Source of the DNA: Sphingopyxis indica
Lineage (GTDB): Bacteria > Pseudomonadota > Alphaproteobacteria > Sphingomonadales > Sphingomonadaceae
Direction: 5' to 3'
Length of the DNA stretch: 64,000 nucleotides
NCBI RefSeq assembly: GCF_900188185.1
Contig: NZ_FZPA01000004.1
Span: 62,001-126,000, forward strand
The notes beneath the pieces are model-generated. The model saw nothing but the letters and a program-made list of their open reading frames with translations, ran no database searches and was not told the DNA's origin. This document shows, in pieces, positions 26,507-36,293 of this stretch (its first letter is position 1; each line of letters starts with the position of its first letter). A program made the translations under genes and the position numbers.

Positions 26507-26788
26507 TCAGTCGAGTGCGATGCCGACAAGCTTGACGCGCGCCGAGGCGCCGCGCAGCAGCGTCAGATCGCGGCGCGGGCGGCCGAGCGCGGCGGCGAGC
26601 AATTTCAGCACGGCCTCGTTCGCGGCGCCATCGGCCGGCGCGGCGGTCACGCGGACCAGCACGGCGCCATCGACGATCCGCACCTCGTCGCGTCCGGCGC
26701 CGGGGGTAACGCGCAGTTCGATCCGCCCGGCGGGCTTCGCGAGTGCGCGCAGCGCTTCGGTCAGCGCGGGGTCGGGGCGATATTTCAG
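26507..26788 (-). CDS. DUF167/YggU-family protein (unusual start)
   Basis: About 93 residues containing the whole domain: IELRVTPGAGRDEVRIVDG, LVRVTAAPADGAANEAVLKLLAAALG, and DLTLLRGASARVKLVGI. The family is small, RNA-binding-like in fold and of unknown function. No ATG, GTG or TTG lies at the expected position. The best candidate is CTG at 26788-26786, which overlaps the oxidoreductase stop as CTGA. An in-frame GTG exists only far upstream, deep inside the oxidoreductase gene. Coupling to the upstream gene is likely whichever start is used. Confidence 0.72.
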   Translation of the reverse strand: MKYRPDPALTEALRALAKPAGRIELRVTPGAGRDEVRIVDGAVLVRVTAAPADGAANEAVLKLLAAALGRPRRDLTLLRGASARVKLVGIALD

Positions 26789-27780
26789 ATCGTAATCACC
26801 AGCTTGCCGACCGCGCTGCGGTCGCCGAGCTTGGCGATCGCCTTGCCGCCGTCGGCGAGCGCGAAGCGTTCGGTGACGCGCGGTCTGATCTTGCCCTGCT
26901 CCCACAGCTGGAACAGCCGCGCGATATTGGCGCGGTTGCGCTCCGGCTCGCGCGCGACGAAGGCGCCCCAGAAGACGCCGGCGACGTCGCAGCTCTTGAG
27001 CAGCGTCAGGTTGAGCGGCAGGCGCGGGATGCCCGCGGGGAAGCCGACGACGAGATAGCGGCCCTCCCACGCGATCGAGCGCAGCGCGGGTTCGGCATAG
27101 TCGCCGCCGACCGCATCATAGATGACGTTCGCGCCCTCGGGTCCGACGGCGTCCTTGAATTTGTTCGCGAGCGCTTTCGACGCATCCTTGTCGAACGGCT
27201 GATAGCCATAGACGACGACCTCGTCGGCGCCCGCCGCGCGCGCGATCCCGGCCTTCGCCTCGCTCGACACGCCGGCGACAACGCGCGCGCCGAACGCCTT
27301 GCCCAGCTCGACCGCCGCGATCCCGACCCCGCCCGACGCGCCAAGGACGAGCAAAGTGTCGCCTTCCTTGATGTGGCCGCGATCGACGAGCGCGTGGATG
27401 CTGGTGCCATAGGTCATCAAGAGCGAGGCACCTTCCGCGAAATCATGGCCCTCGGGCAGATGATAGACATTGTGGACGCCGACCGCGACGGCTTCGGACA
27501 TTCCGCCATTGCCGCAGCCCGCAATCACGCGGTCGCCGACCTTGAATTCGGTCACGCCTTCGCCGACTTCGGCGACCAGTCCCGCGACCTCGCCGCCCGG
27601 CGCGAACGGGCGTTCGGGGCGGAACTGATATTTATCCTCGATGATCAGCACGTCGGGGAAGTTGACCGCGCAGGCCTTTACGTCGATCACGATCTGCCCC
27701 TTGCCCGCGCTCGGGCGCGGCAGCTCGCCGAGCGTCAGCGTTTCGGGGCCGCCGGTGGCGGTCGACAGAAGAGCCTTCAT
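26785..27780 (-). CDS. NADPH:quinone oxidoreductase, zinc-independent MDR family
   Basis: 331 residues from ATG 27780, 7 nt after an AGGAG; the ATG one codon before is also possible. The GroES-like N-domain (CAVNFPDVLIIEDKYQFRPERPFAPGGEVAGLV) lacks zinc ligands. The Rossmann motif is LLVLGASGGVGIAAVELGKAFGARVVAG, followed by NVIYDAVGGDYAEPALRSIAWEGRYLVVGF. It reduces quinones or enones with NADPH. Its stop overlaps the start of the DUF167 gene, and leuD lies 22 bp upstream on the same strand, so it may be the distal part of a leuCD transcript. Confidence 0.9.
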   Translation of the reverse strand: MKALLSTATGGPETLTLGELPRPSAGKGQIVIDVKACAVNFPDVLIIEDKYQFRPERPFAPGGEVAGLVAEVGEGVTEFKVGDRVIAGCGNGGMSEAVAVGVHNVYHLPEGHDFAEGASLLMTYGTSIHALVDRGHIKEGDTLLVLGASGGVGIAAVELGKAFGARVVAGVSSEAKAGIARAAGADEVVVYGYQPFDKDASKALANKFKDAVGPEGANVIYDAVGGDYAEPALRSIAWEGRYLVVGFPAGIPRLPLNLTLLKSCDVAGVFWGAFVAREPERNRANIARLFQLWEQGKIRPRVTERFALADGGKAIAKLGDRSAVGKLVITI

Positions 27781-27802
27781 CATCCTTCTCCTTTTCGGGT
27801 CG

Positions 27803-28393
27803 TCATGCCGCCGGGCGCATCCAGGGACGCTCGGCGTCGAGCTTTTTTTCATAGGCGTCGATTGCCGCGCCGCTCTTCTCGGTCAGCGAAATCTCATCGA
27901 GCCCTTCCAGCAGGCACATCTTGCGGAACGGGTCGATCTCGAAGGCGAAGCGGTCCTGAAAGGGCGTCGTCACCGTCTGGGTGTCGAGGTCGACGTGAAT
28001 CGGATCGGTCTCGGCGACTTCCATCAGCCGGTCGATCGCCGCTTGCGGCAGTACGACGGGCAATATGCCGTTCTTGACCGCATTGCCGGAAAAGATGTCC
28101 GAATAAGAGGGCGCGATCACGACGCGAATGCCGAGGTCGCCGAGCGCCCAGGCGGCGTGCTCGCGGCTCGACCCGCAACCGAAATTATCGCCCGCGATCA
28201 GGATCGGCGCCCCCTTGTTCTCGGGCCGGTCGAACAGATTGCCGGGGTCGGCGCGCAGGCTCTCGAACGCGCCCTTGCCCATGCCCTCGCGCGTCGTGGT
28301 CTTCAGCCAGTGCGCGGGGATGATGACGTCGGTGTCGACATTCTTGAGCCCCAACGGGATTGCACGGCCTTCGACTTTTTCGATCGGGGTCAT
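27803..28393 (-). CDS. leuD: 3-isopropylmalate dehydratase, small subunit
   Basis: 196 residues. ATG 28393 overlaps the leuC stop as ATGA. The swivel-domain signatures are [23 protein letters not shown] and [21 protein letters not shown]. With LeuC it isomerises 2-isopropylmalate to 3-isopropylmalate in leucine synthesis. leuA and leuB are not in the window. The C-terminal MRPAA end is intact. Confidence 0.98.
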   Translation of the reverse strand: MTPIEKVEGRAIPLGLKNVDTDVIIPAHWLKTTTREGMGKGAFESLRADPGNLFDRPENKGAPILIAGDNFGCGSSREHAAWALGDLGIRVVIAPSYSDIFSGNAVKNGILPVVLPQAAIDRLMEVAETDPIHVDLDTQTVTTPFQDRFAFEIDPFRKMCLLEGLDEISLTEKSGAAIDAYEKKLDAERPWMRPAA

Positions 28394-29820
28394 GCCATCA
28401 ACTCCCGCACGTCGGTCAGCCGGCCGGTCACCGCCGCCGCGGCCGCCATCGCGGGGCTGACGAGGTGGGTGCGGCTGCCCGGTCCCTGGCGGCCGACGAA
28501 ATTGCGGTTGCTCGTCGACGCGCAGCGTTCGCCCGCGGGCACCTTGTCGGGATTCATCGCGAGGCAGGCCGAGCAGCCGGGCTCGCGCCATTCGAGCCCC
28601 GCCTCGATGAAGATGCGGTCGAGCCCTTCGGCCTCGGCCTGAGCCTTGACCAGCCCCGATCCCGGAACGACGATCGCCCATTTGACATTGCCGGCCTTCT
28701 TGCGGCCCTTGATGACCGCGGCGGCGGCGCGCATGTCCTCGATGCGGCTGTTGGTGCAGCTGCCGATGAAGATATTCTCGATGGCGACATCCTGCATCCG
28801 CGTGCCGGGTTCGAGCCCCATATAGGCGAGGCTCTTCGCGGCGGCGGCCTGCTTCGACGGATCGGCGAAGCTCGCGGGGTCGGGAACGACGCCGGTGATC
28901 GGCACCACATCCTCGGGACTGGTGCCCCAGGTGACGCTCGGCGCGATGTCGGCGGCGTCGATGACAACGACCTTGTCGTAGGTCGCGCCCGGATCGGTCG
29001 CGAGGCTCTTCCAATATTCGACCGCCGCATCCCAATCGGCGCCCTTCGGCGCATAGGGGCGGCCCTTCAGATAGGCGAAGGTCACCGCGTCGGGCGCGAT
29101 CAGTCCGGCGCGCGCACCGCCCTCGATCGCCATGTTGCTGATCGTCAGCCGGCCCTCGATGCTGAGCGCGCGGATCGCGCTGCCCGTATATTCGATGACA
29201 TGACCGGTGCCGCCCGCCGCGCCGATCGTGCCGGTGATGTGGAGGATGATGTCCTTTGCGCTGACGCCGGGACCGACGTCGCCTTCGACGCGCACTTCCA
29301 TCGTCTTCGCGGGCTGGAGCAGCAGCGTCTGCGTCGCGAGCACATGCTCGACCTCGCTGGTCCCGATGCCGAAGGCGAGCGCGCCGATGCCGCCATGGCA
29401 GGCGGTGTGGCTGTCGCCGCAGACGATCGTCGTGCCGGGCAAGGAGAAGCCCAGTTCGGGGCCGACGACGTGAACGATGCCCTGCTCGGGCGCGGTCGCG
29501 TCGATATAGCGGATGCCGAAATCGGGGGCATTCTTCTCGAGCGCGGCGAGCTGTGCCGCGCTTTCGGGGTCGGCGATCGGCAGCTTGTTCCCCGCCGCAT
29601 CCCTGCGCGGCGTCGTCGGCAGGTTGTGATCGGGCACCGCGAGCGTCAGGTCGGGGCGGCGCACCGTGCGCCCGGCAGCGCGAAGCCCGGCAAAGGCCTG
29701 CGGGCTGGTGACTTCATGGACGAGATGGCGGTCGATGAAGATCAGGCAGGTGCCGTCCGCGCGCCGTTCGACGACGTGCGCGTCCCAGATTTTCTCGTAA
29801 AGCGTGCGGGGCCGAGTCAT
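28390..29820 (-). CDS. leuC: 3-isopropylmalate dehydratase, large subunit
   Basis: 476 residues from ATG 29820 ([15 protein letters not shown] follows); a GTG three codons earlier is less likely. The [4Fe-4S] ligands are Cys355 in [12 protein letters not shown] and Cys416/Cys419 in [35 protein letters not shown] is the aconitase-family substrate loop. It pairs with LeuD and its stop overlaps the leuD start, so the two are translationally coupled. No leader peptide or T-box-like structure is evident upstream. Confidence 0.98.
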   Translation of the reverse strand: MTRPRTLYEKIWDAHVVERRADGTCLIFIDRHLVHEVTSPQAFAGLRAAGRTVRRPDLTLAVPDHNLPTTPRRDAAGNKLPIADPESAAQLAALEKNAPDFGIRYIDATAPEQGIVHVVGPELGFSLPGTTIVCGDSHTACHGGIGALAFGIGTSEVEHVLATQTLLLQPAKTMEVRVEGDVGPGVSAKDIILHITGTIGAAGGTGHVIEYTGSAIRALSIEGRLTISNMAIEGGARAGLIAPDAVTFAYLKGRPYAPKGADWDAAVEYWKSLATDPGATYDKVVVIDAADIAPSVTWGTSPEDVVPITGVVPDPASFADPSKQAAAAKSLAYMGLEPGTRMQDVAIENIFIGSCTNSRIEDMRAAAAVIKGRKKAGNVKWAIVVPGSGLVKAQAEAEGLDRIFIEAGLEWREPGCSACLAMNPDKVPAGERCASTSNRNFVGRQGPGSRTHLVSPAMAAAAAVTGRLTDVRELMA

Positions 29821-29911
29821 GCCGCTCACTTAAGCCGATGCGACAACTTTGCAAGCGAGTGGCGATCCAAAACGCAATTTTCGGTCGTAGGGATGCGAAT
29901 GCCCCGGCGGT

Positions 29912-29980
29912 CGTCATCCCGGACTTGATCCTCCAGGCATCGACCGCGGCAATGGATGCCGATCAAGTCCGGCATGACGA
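29912..29980. repeat. Dispersed palindrome, family 2 (copy 2)
   Basis: cgtcatcccggacttgatc at the left faces gatcaagtccggcatgacg at the right. It sits in the divergent gap between leuC and the carotenoid hydroxylase gene, 47 bp before the latter's start. Confidence 0.8.
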
Positions 29981-30026
29981 AGGAGAGAAGGTGGTCACCG
30001 GTCCGCAACCGGCGTATGATAATTGC

Positions 30027-30545
30027 ATGTCCCCGCTGGCCATCGTCCTGCTTGTGCTCGCCACCGTCGCCGCGATGGAAGGCGTCGCCTGGGCGAGCCA
30101 CAAATATATCATGCACGGTTTCGGCTGGGCGTGGCATCGCGACCATCACGAACCGCACGCCAAGGCGCTGGAGAAGAATGACCTGTTCGCGCTCGTCGGC
30201 GCGGCGATGAGCATTTCGATGTTCGCAATCGGCAGCCCGCTTGTCATGGGCGCCGCTGCATGGGAGCCGGGGACGTGGATCGGGCTCGGCATCTTTTTCT
30301 ACGGCATCGTTTACACGCTCGTCCACGATGGGCTGGTTCACCAGCGCTACTTCAAATGGGTGCCGCGCCGCGGCTATGCGAAGCGGCTGGTGCAGGCGCA
30401 CAAGCTCCACCATGCGACGATCGGCAGGGAGGGCGGGGTGAGCTTCGGCTTCGTGCTGGCGCGCGATCCGGCGAAGCTGAAAGCCGAACTGAAGGCGCAG
30501 CGCGCGGACGGCATTGCGGTGGTGCGCGAGGCGCTGGCGGACTAG
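30027..30545 (+). CDS. crtZ: Beta-carotene 3-hydroxylase / fatty-acid hydroxylase superfamily (CrtZ type)
   Basis: 172 residues from ATG 30027. The di-iron histidine clusters are SHKYIMHGFGWAWHRDHHEPH (HxxxxH and HxxHH), LVHDGLVHQRY, and AHKLHHATIGREG, the same number and spacing as bacterial CrtZ. Three to four membrane segments separate them. CrtZ hydroxylates the beta-ionone rings of beta-carotene, giving zeaxanthin-type pigments, consistent with yellow-orange sphingomonads. No other carotenoid gene is in the window, which is common for crtZ in this group. Confidence 0.9.
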   Translation: MSPLAIVLLVLATVAAMEGVAWASHKYIMHGFGWAWHRDHHEPHAKALEKNDLFALVGAAMSISMFAIGSPLVMGAAAWEPGTWIGLGIFFYGIVYTLVHDGLVHQRYFKWVPRRGYAKRLVQAHKLHHATIGREGGVSFGFVLARDPAKLKAELKAQRADGIAVVREALAD

Positions 30546-30549
30546 TCCC

Positions 30550-30634
30550 CGTCATTGCGAGGAGCCGAAGGCGACGCGGCAATCGAGAGCCTGCGTAAAC
30601 CGCGCTGGATTGCTTCGCTACGCTCGCAATGACG
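30550..30634. repeat. Dispersed palindrome, family 3 (copy 1)
   Basis: cgtcattgcgaggagccgaa at the left and gctacgctcgcaatgacg at the right are inverted ends; ggcaatc and ggattgc make an inner pair. A second copy lies at 56964-57059. This copy lies between convergent crtZ and the GST gene. Confidence 0.78.
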
Positions 30635-30646
30635 AAAATGGGACGC

Positions 30647-31327
30647 TCAGGCGGTCCGGTAGTCCGCCGTAACGACCCCCGCCGCTGCCAGCTCGGCCTC
30701 ATGGCTTTCCTCGCGCCACTCTTCGGCGAGCGCCTGGCGTTCCCATTCCTGCATCGCCGGATGCGCGAGCATATGATCGACCCAAGCCTGTCCGGCGCCG
30801 GCGTCGAGGCCATAGGTGCGGATGCGGAAGGCGACGGGCGCGAAGAAGGCGTCCACGGCGCTGAAATCGGACCCCGCGAGCCATGGCCCGCCGAAGCGCG
30901 ATAGCCCTTCCTCGAACAATTCGCGGATGCGCGCGATATTGGCCGCGAGCGCCTTGGACATCGGCTTGGGGGTCACGCGCACGCCGACATTCATCGTGCA
31001 ATCGTTGCGCAGCGCCGCAAAGCCGCTGTGCATCTCGCACACCGCGCACTGCGCCCAGGCGCGGGCGTCGGGACCCGCCGGCCAGACGCCCTCGTGCCGG
31101 TCGGCCAGATAGAGCGCGATGCCGAGCGAATCATGGATGGTGCGGCCGTCGTCGAGCAGCGCCGGCACCTGCCCGGTCGGCGAAAAGCTGCGGAAATCGT
31201 CATAGTTGACCGGCTTGGTGAAGGGCTCGATGCGATCCTCGAACGCGATGCCGAGCCCCTTCATCAGCACCCACGGGCGCAGCGACCAGCTCGAATAATT
31301 GCGGTTGGCGGTGATCAGTTCGTACAT
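30647..31327 (-). CDS. Glutathione S-transferase
   Basis: 226 residues. The thioredoxin-like N-domain starts YELITANRNYSSWSLRPWVLMKGLGI, with serines in the position of the catalytic hydroxyl. TGQVPALLDDGRTIHDSLGIALYLADRH contains the cis-proline and the glutathione-binding Asp-Ser pair. The helical C-domain follows (LAGSDFSAVDAFFAPVAFRI). It probably conjugates or reduces electrophiles with glutathione; the substrate is unknown. The start overlaps the 3' end of the epimerase gene by 13 bp, indicating a two-gene operon. Confidence 0.92.
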   Translation of the reverse strand: MYELITANRNYSSWSLRPWVLMKGLGIAFEDRIEPFTKPVNYDDFRSFSPTGQVPALLDDGRTIHDSLGIALYLADRHEGVWPAGPDARAWAQCAVCEMHSGFAALRNDCTMNVGVRVTPKPMSKALAANIARIRELFEEGLSRFGGPWLAGSDFSAVDAFFAPVAFRIRTYGLDAGAGQAWVDHMLAHPAMQEWERQALAEEWREESHEAELAAAGVVTADYRTA

Positions 31328-32295
31328 GGGTCGGTCTCCCGCTGGGCGATGATGGGTGAGGTGTAATCGGGATCGTGCGCGAAGGGCAGCGGCGCTTCGG
31401 CCGCCAGCGCGGCGAGCACCGCGGCGAAGTCGGTTTCGGCGCGCCAGCCGAGGCGCCGCTCGGCGCGCGCGGGATCGTAGACGCGCTCGATCCGCTCGGG
31501 AAGCACCCAGCCGCGCCGCGCATAAAGCGCTGCGGCTTCGGGATGATAGCGCGCGATGACGGCGCGCGCGTCGCGCGCCAGTTCGGCGGCGTCCGCGCGC
31601 GCGAAGGGCGGGGACGCGGAGAGGATGAAGGTGTCGCAGCCGATCGCGGGCGCGGCTTCCAGCGCGGCGAGATGCGCGGCGGCGGCATCCTCGACGGTCA
31701 GGCGGCGATTCAGAAACTCGTTCGCCTTGAGATTCTCGCCGCTCGGGACAGTATGCGTGTCGTCATCCTCGGGGAAAAAGCGCCCCGTGCGCAGGATCAG
31801 CGCGGCGATGCCATGCTCGCGGTGAGCGAGGCGGCACGCCTGCTCGGCCGCGAGCTTGGTGATGCCATAGATGTTGCGGGGCTCCAGGGGCGCGAAATCC
31901 TCCTCCATCCACCATGCTCCCTCGGGGCCGGCGCCTTCGCGCACGTCGGATCGCACCATCAGCGAGGTGGTCGAGGTGAAGAGGAAACGGTCGTTGCCCG
32001 CCGCGACCGCGGTTTCGATCAGATTGAGCGTGCCGGTGACATTGACGTCGATGAAGGCCTGGCGCGGATAACGCGCGATGTCGGGCTTGTGCAGCGCACC
32101 CGCGTGGATCACCGCCTCGATGCCATGGTCGGCAAAGGCGCGCTCGACGAACATACGGTCTGCGACCGTGCCGAGCAGCTGCGTATGCGGCCCCGGAACC
32201 ACGTCGAGCCCGGTGACACGGTGCCCCGCCTTCGTCAGCAGCGGCGCCAGATAGCGCCCGAGCCAGCCCGACGAACCGGTCAGCAGCACGCGCAT
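31315..32295 (-). CDS. NAD-dependent epimerase/dehydratase, extended SDR family
   Basis: 326 residues from ATG 32295 (MRVLLTGSSGWLGRYLAPLL). The glycine-rich cofactor motif is TGSSGWLG, the catalytic pair is in NIYGITKLAAE (Tyr-x3-Lys), and VIHAGALHKPDIARYPRQAFIDVNVTGT is the family middle motif. It probably modifies a nucleotide sugar or related polyol; the substrate is not readable. It lies 80 bp downstream of the serine hydrolase gene on the same strand and overlaps the GST gene. Confidence 0.88.
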   Translation of the reverse strand: MRVLLTGSSGWLGRYLAPLLTKAGHRVTGLDVVPGPHTQLLGTVADRMFVERAFADHGIEAVIHAGALHKPDIARYPRQAFIDVNVTGTLNLIETAVAAGNDRFLFTSTTSLMVRSDVREGAGPEGAWWMEEDFAPLEPRNIYGITKLAAEQACRLAHREHGIAALILRTGRFFPEDDDTHTVPSGENLKANEFLNRRLTVEDAAAAHLAALEAAPAIGCDTFILSASPPFARADAAELARDARAVIARYHPEAAALYARRGWVLPERIERVYDPARAERRLGWRAETDFAAVLAALAAEAPLPFAHDPDYTSPIIAQRETDPCTN

Positions 32296-32375
32296 CGGTG
32301 ATTCTCCCTCGGCCTCGGACGCGCGCCCGATACACCGGCAGCGGGTTTGCGAGCAAGCGCGCCGGTGAGAAACCT

Positions 32376-33680
32376 CTAGCTTTCGGGAGCCGCGGCGACC
32401 GCGCCGGCAACCGTCCGCTGTGCGCGTGCCGGGGGCAGGTCGCCGAGGTCGAGCCAGCGCCCGCCGTCGCGCTGGTAATAGCTGTCGATCACCGCGAACG
32501 GAATGCGGAACGGCCGCCCCCAGTCGCTGTTCCACAACGCGACGACGCCGGTTCGCGTCGCGGGTTCGAAGATCATCGTCGAGCGATAGCCCGAAACGGC
32601 GCCCGAATGGCCTTCGAGCCGGTGCCCGTCATAGGTGAAGCTGCGCCAGCCGAGGCCATAGGAGGCGTCGCTTGTCGCCTGCCGCAGCGCGCCGCCATAA
32701 AGGCGGGCGGTGGGAACGCGCGGGCGGTGAGCGATCTGCAGCGTCGCGGCGGGCAGCACGTCGGGGCGGTTTCCCATCATCGCCTGCATCCAGGTGGCGA
32801 AATCGACGATATCGCTTTCGACCCCCGCGGCGGCGGGCACGCGCCAATAGGCCTCTTTCAGCGGATGGGCGTCCCAGATCGCGTGCGGGCGCGCCCAGTC
32901 GCGCGCGCCGGTCAGCCGCTTCATGCCATAGCCCGCGCTGACCATGCCGAGCGGGCGGAAAAGCCGGTCCTCGACGGCATCGGCGAAGGGCTTCTTTGCC
33001 GCCTGCGCGACGATCTCGCTCGCGGTGTCGAAGGCGACATTCTGATAGCTGTGGCAGGTGCCCGGCTCGCACTGCAGCGGCGCTCCGGCAAGGCTGGTGC
33101 GCAGCGACGCGGGATTTTGCCCCGCCTCCAGCTTCTCGTCATAGGCGTTTTTGGTCAGCCCCGTGCGCTGGGCGAGCAACTGCGCGACGGTCAGCCGCGC
33201 CTCGGCGCCGCCGGGCAGCCGCAGCGAAGTGTGCCAGTCGGCGACCGGGCGGTCGAGATTCACCGCGCCGTCCCCGGCCAGCGCCGCGGCCATCGCACCC
33301 GTCGCGGTCTTGGACACCGAGGCCCAGCGGAACAGCGTGTGCGGGGTGACCGGCGCGCCCGTTTTGCGGTCGGCGACGCCATAGGTGCGCACGAAGCGCA
33401 GCTTGCCGTCTTCGACGACCGCGACCGCGAGCCCCGCCATTTCGGGGCGCTGGGCAAGCGCCGCCAATCGCCGGTCGAGCGCGCGATAGTCGATCCGTCC
33501 GTGCCATTTGGCGGGCGTGTCGGGCAGATTTTCGGCCTTGAGCGGGATCGGGACGCTCGCGAGCGGCTGGCTTTCGCCGACGCCATGAAAGCCGAACCAG
33601 CTGGCGGCCACCAGCACGGCGAGCGCGACGAGTCCGAAAATGATCCGCAGCGCGGATTCCTGTTTAGATGGCGACCTCAT
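32376..33680 (-). CDS. Serine hydrolase, class C beta-lactamase-like family
   Basis: 434 residues. An N-terminal membrane anchor or signal ([19 protein letters not shown]) precedes the hydrolase fold. The catalytic triad motifs are [14 protein letters not shown] (Ser-x2-Lys), YQNVAFD (Tyr-x-Asn) and [11 protein letters not shown] (HSG in place of KTG). Families of this type include esterases, D-aminopeptidases and carboxypeptidases more often than true beta-lactamases. It starts 17 bp inside the 3' end of scoB and is the last gene of the overlapping CoA-transferase operon. Confidence 0.88.
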   Translation of the reverse strand: MRSPSKQESALRIIFGLVALAVLVAASWFGFHGVGESQPLASVPIPLKAENLPDTPAKWHGRIDYRALDRRLAALAQRPEMAGLAVAVVEDGKLRFVRTYGVADRKTGAPVTPHTLFRWASVSKTATGAMAAALAGDGAVNLDRPVADWHTSLRLPGGAEARLTVAQLLAQRTGLTKNAYDEKLEAGQNPASLRTSLAGAPLQCEPGTCHSYQNVAFDTASEIVAQAAKKPFADAVEDRLFRPLGMVSAGYGMKRLTGARDWARPHAIWDAHPLKEAYWRVPAAAGVESDIVDFATWMQAMMGNRPDVLPAATLQIAHRPRVPTARLYGGALRQATSDASYGLGWRSFTYDGHRLEGHSGAVSGYRSTMIFEPATRTGVVALWNSDWGRPFRIPFAVIDSYYQRDGGRWLDLGDLPPARAQRTVAGAVAAAPES

Positions 33681-34305
33681 ATCGGGCAGTGGTTTTAGCG
33701 GCGACTTCGTCCGCCGTCACCCCCGGTGCGAGTTCGACCAGCCTGAACGGGCTGCCGTGATCGGCGCGCCTGAACACCGCGAGGTCGGTGACGATCATGT
33801 CGACGACATTCTTGCCGGTCAGCGGCAGCGTGCAGGCGGGGATGAATTTCGGGTCGCCGCTCTTCGACACATGCTCCATCACGACGATGATCTTTTTGAC
33901 CCCGGCGACGAGGTCCATCGCGCCGCCCATGCCCTTGATCATCTTGCCGGGGATCATCCAGTTGGCGATGTCGCCGCCTTCGCTGACCTCCATCGCGCCC
34001 AATACGGTCAGGTCGATGTGCCCGCCGCGGATCATCGCGAAACTGTCGGCCGAGCTGAAATAGACCGACTGCGGCAGCTCGCTGATCGTCTGCTTGCCCG
34101 CGTTGATCAGATCGGGGTCCTCGTCGCCCTCAAAAGGAAAGGGGCCGATGCCGAGCATGCCGTTTTCCGACTGGAGCGTGACCTCCATCCCCGCGGGGAT
34201 ATGGTTCGCGACCAGCGTCGGGATGCCGATGCCGAGGTTGACGTAAAATCCGTCCTTCAATTCCTTCGCGGCGCGCGCCGCCATATCGTCGCGGGTCCAG
34301 GGCAT
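33664..34305 (-). CDS. scoB: 3-oxoacid CoA-transferase, subunit B
   Basis: 213 residues from ATG 34305. The catalytic glutamate lies in [13 protein letters not shown] (SENG motif). [18 protein letters not shown] and [23 protein letters not shown] are family signatures. With subunit A it moves CoA from succinyl-CoA to a 3-oxoacid, for example to open ketone-body or branched intermediates for degradation. The start overlaps the acid phosphatase stop (TAATG). Subunit A is two genes upstream instead of adjacent, which is unusual. Confidence 0.96.
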   Translation of the reverse strand: MPWTRDDMAARAAKELKDGFYVNLGIGIPTLVANHIPAGMEVTLQSENGMLGIGPFPFEGDEDPDLINAGKQTISELPQSVYFSSADSFAMIRGGHIDLTVLGAMEVSEGGDIANWMIPGKMIKGMGGAMDLVAGVKKIIVVMEHVSKSGDPKFIPACTLPLTGKNVVDMIVTDLAVFRRADHGSPFRLVELAPGVTADEVAAKTTARYEVAI

Positions 34306-35168
34306 TATTTCGGCTCCCAATTGGTGTCGGAGGGGAAAAGATCGTCCCAGCCAAGATGGTCCCATGGGCCGTAAACGGGGTTGGGGAAAAGGAACCAGCC
34401 CTTGTCCCAGAGCCTGGCTGCGGCGGAGCTGGTGGCGAGCGCGGTGCGCGCGGCGGGCGCCAGCGCCTTGTCGTTGAACTGCTGGCTGAAATCGCCGAGC
34501 TGGTCGCCCGCCATCGCGATCACGCACCAGCGCGCCGCGATGGTGGCGCGGCGGCCGTCCTTGCTCGATCCGTCCGCATCGTCGCCGGCGAGGAACAAGG
34601 TTTCGCCATGCTTGAACTCGCCGAGCCCGGCGGCGCGCAGCGTCGCTTCGGTCCCCGCGGCATTGGCGGCGCTGCGGTTGGTATTCGCGATCACGGTGAT
34701 CCCCGCGGCGCGCAAGGCGCTCACCATCGCGACGGTGCCGGGCATCGCCTTTGCGGCGCCGGCGCCGGTCTTTTCCCAGCTGTCCCAGATCTTGGGATCG
34801 AAGCCGATACCGCGCTCGCCCATATAGCGCGTCGCGCCGAGGTTCCAGATCAGCGTCTCGTCGGCGTCGAACACGGCCGCGAAGGGCTTGTCGCCGCACG
34901 GCTCGAAGCGCGGGGCGTCGAGCGTCGCGCCGGATGCGAGGATAACGCTGTCGGCCGGCCGCGCCTTGATGCGCCGGACCGCATAGTCGGCGATGCGCGC
35001 GTTGGTCGCCCGCACGGCGACTTCGGCCTCGGCCGAGCCATAGAGATATTGCAGCGCCGTCGCCGGTTTCGCGGTTTCGGCGGGCGGCGGGGACGCGGCC
35101 GGCGGCGGCGTGGTGGCGGCACAGCCCGCGAGCAGCAGCGTCAGAGTGGTGAACAGCAGCGGTCTCAT
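34305..35168 (-). CDS. HAD-superfamily acid phosphatase lipoprotein (class B/C, e(P4)-like)
   Basis: 287 residues from ATG 35168, which overlaps the upstream stop as TGATG. The lipobox is LLLAGC (about Cys16), followed by a proline/alanine linker. The HAD motif 1 is [11 protein letters not shown] (DxDET, as in class B/C acid phosphatases), motif 2 is VIANTNRS, and [17 protein letters not shown] lies near motif 3, with [15 protein letters not shown] sequence ([13 protein letters not shown]) as motif 4. It likely removes phosphate from nucleotides or sugars in the periplasm or outer membrane. A lipoprotein phosphatase inside a cytosolic CoA-transferase operon is odd; the codon overlaps argue it is not a recent random insertion. 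Confidence 0.87.
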   Translation of the reverse strand: MRPLLFTTLTLLLAGCAATTPPPAASPPPAETAKPATALQYLYGSAEAEVAVRATNARIADYAVRRIKARPADSVILASGATLDAPRFEPCGDKPFAAVFDADETLIWNLGATRYMGERGIGFDPKIWDSWEKTGAGAAKAMPGTVAMVSALRAAGITVIANTNRSAANAAGTEATLRAAGLGEFKHGETLFLAGDDADGSSKDGRRATIAARWCVIAMAGDQLGDFSQQFNDKALAPAARTALATSSAAARLWDKGWFLFPNPVYGPWDHLGWDDLFPSDTNWEPK

Positions 35169-35497
35169 CAATGCGTTCCTCCGGGACCGAGCGGACGCGG
35201 CGTATCGGTCGGATTGCCAAGCTCGGCGCTCACGCCCTCCATGATCCGCTCATAAGCATGGTCCTCGCTGACATTCACGGCATTGGCATAGGCTTTGGCG
35301 CCGTGGCGGATCGCATCGACGATCGCGAGGCCGAAGAGCGCCGGATCGGCACCGAGCTTTGCCGGGTCGATCACGCACAGCACATTGCCGTTTGCCTGCT
35401 TCCACATCCGCAGAAATTCCTCGCCGCCAGCCAGCGCCGGGATGCCGCTGACGTCGATGGCGCCCTTGTGGCCGATGCCTCTGCGCCCGAAGCTCAC
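35168..35497 (-). CDS. DUF5076-domain protein
   Basis: 109 residues from a GTG at 35497 that overlaps the scoA stop (GTGA). The domain spans nearly the whole chain: [46 protein letters not shown]. No catalytic motif is visible and the function is unknown. It is typical of sphingomonads. The position between the CoA-transferase subunits, with overlaps at both ends, suggests strictly coordinated expression with them. Confidence 0.82.
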   Translation of the reverse strand: MSFGRRGIGHKGAIDVSGIPALAGGEEFLRMWKQANGNVLCVIDPAKLGADPALFGLAIVDAIRHGAKAYANAVNVSEDHAYERIMEGVSAELGNPTDTPRPLGPGGTH

Positions 35498-36204
35498 GCC
35501 GCCTCGCGCGGGCGGACGGTGCGGAACTCGATCTTCTTGTCATAGGGCGCGCCGACGATCATGCGCTTCACATAGATGCCGGGCAGGTGGATGCAGTCGG
35601 GATCGAGGCTGCCGGTCGGCACGATCTCCTCGACCTCGGCGACGCAGATTTTGGCCGCGGTCGCCATCGGCTGGTTGAAATTGCGCGCGGTCTTGCGAAA
35701 GACGAGGTTCCCCGCCTCGTCGGCCTTCCACCCCTTGATGATCGCAAGGTCGGCAAAGATGCCGCGTTCGAGGATATAGTCCTGCCCGTCGAAGGTCTTG
35801 ACCTCCTTGCCCTCGGCGACCGCGGTGCCGACACCGGTCTTGGTATAGAAGCCGGGAATGCCCGCGCCGCCCGCGCGGCAGCGTTCGGCGAGCGTGCCCT
35901 GCGGACAGAATTCGACCTCGAGCTCGCCCGCCAGATATTGCCGCTCGAACTCCTTGTTCTCGCCGACATAGGAGGAGATCATCTTTCTGATCTGCCGCGT
36001 GCGGAGCAGCTTGCCCAGGCCTTCGCCGTCGATGCCTGCATTGTTGCTCGCAACGGTGAGGTCCTTGACCCCCGCGTCGCGGATCGCGTCGATCAGCCGC
36101 TCGGGAATGCCGCAGAGTCCGAAGCCCCCCGCGCAGATGTGCATCCCGTCGAAGAGAAGGCCCTCGAGCGCTGCGGCTGCGTCGGAATATCGCTTGTTCG
36201 CCAT
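35494..36204 (-). CDS. scoA: 3-oxoacid CoA-transferase, subunit A
   Basis: 236 residues from ATG 36204. [22 protein letters not shown] is the CoA-binding glycine loop; [46 protein letters not shown] and [13 protein letters not shown] are conserved. It forms the heteromeric succinyl-CoA:3-oxoacid CoA-transferase with ScoB. First gene of a five-gene overlapping operon, and divergent from a LysR regulator that probably controls it. Confidence 0.96.
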   Translation of the reverse strand: MANKRYSDAAAALEGLLFDGMHICAGGFGLCGIPERLIDAIRDAGVKDLTVASNNAGIDGEGLGKLLRTRQIRKMISSYVGENKEFERQYLAGELEVEFCPQGTLAERCRAGGAGIPGFYTKTGVGTAVAEGKEVKTFDGQDYILERGIFADLAIIKGWKADEAGNLVFRKTARNFNQPMATAAKICVAEVEEIVPTGSLDPDCIHLPGIYVKRMIVGAPYDKKIEFRTVRPREAA

Positions 36205-36262
36205 GAATCGGGCCTCCTGCTGCTGGTGGGCGCGACTTTGGCGCATCGCACATATCAATTCT

Positions 36263-36275
36263 AATCATAGTGATT
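36263..36275. promoter_or_regulatory. Short dyad in the scoA / LysR divergent promoter
   Basis: AATCA-TAG-TGATT is a perfect 5-3-5 dyad in an A+T-rich 89-bp divergent region, next to cgattattcataa. LysR regulators usually bind A+T-rich imperfect dyads there. No effector is known. Confidence 0.4.
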
Positions 36276-36293
36276 TTCGATTATTCATAAGCA

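Noticed and set aside
32376..33680. True class C beta-lactamase (resistance gene)
   Set aside because: SxxK and YxN are present, but the third motif is HSG instead of KTG and the operon context is metabolic, so resistance is not supported.
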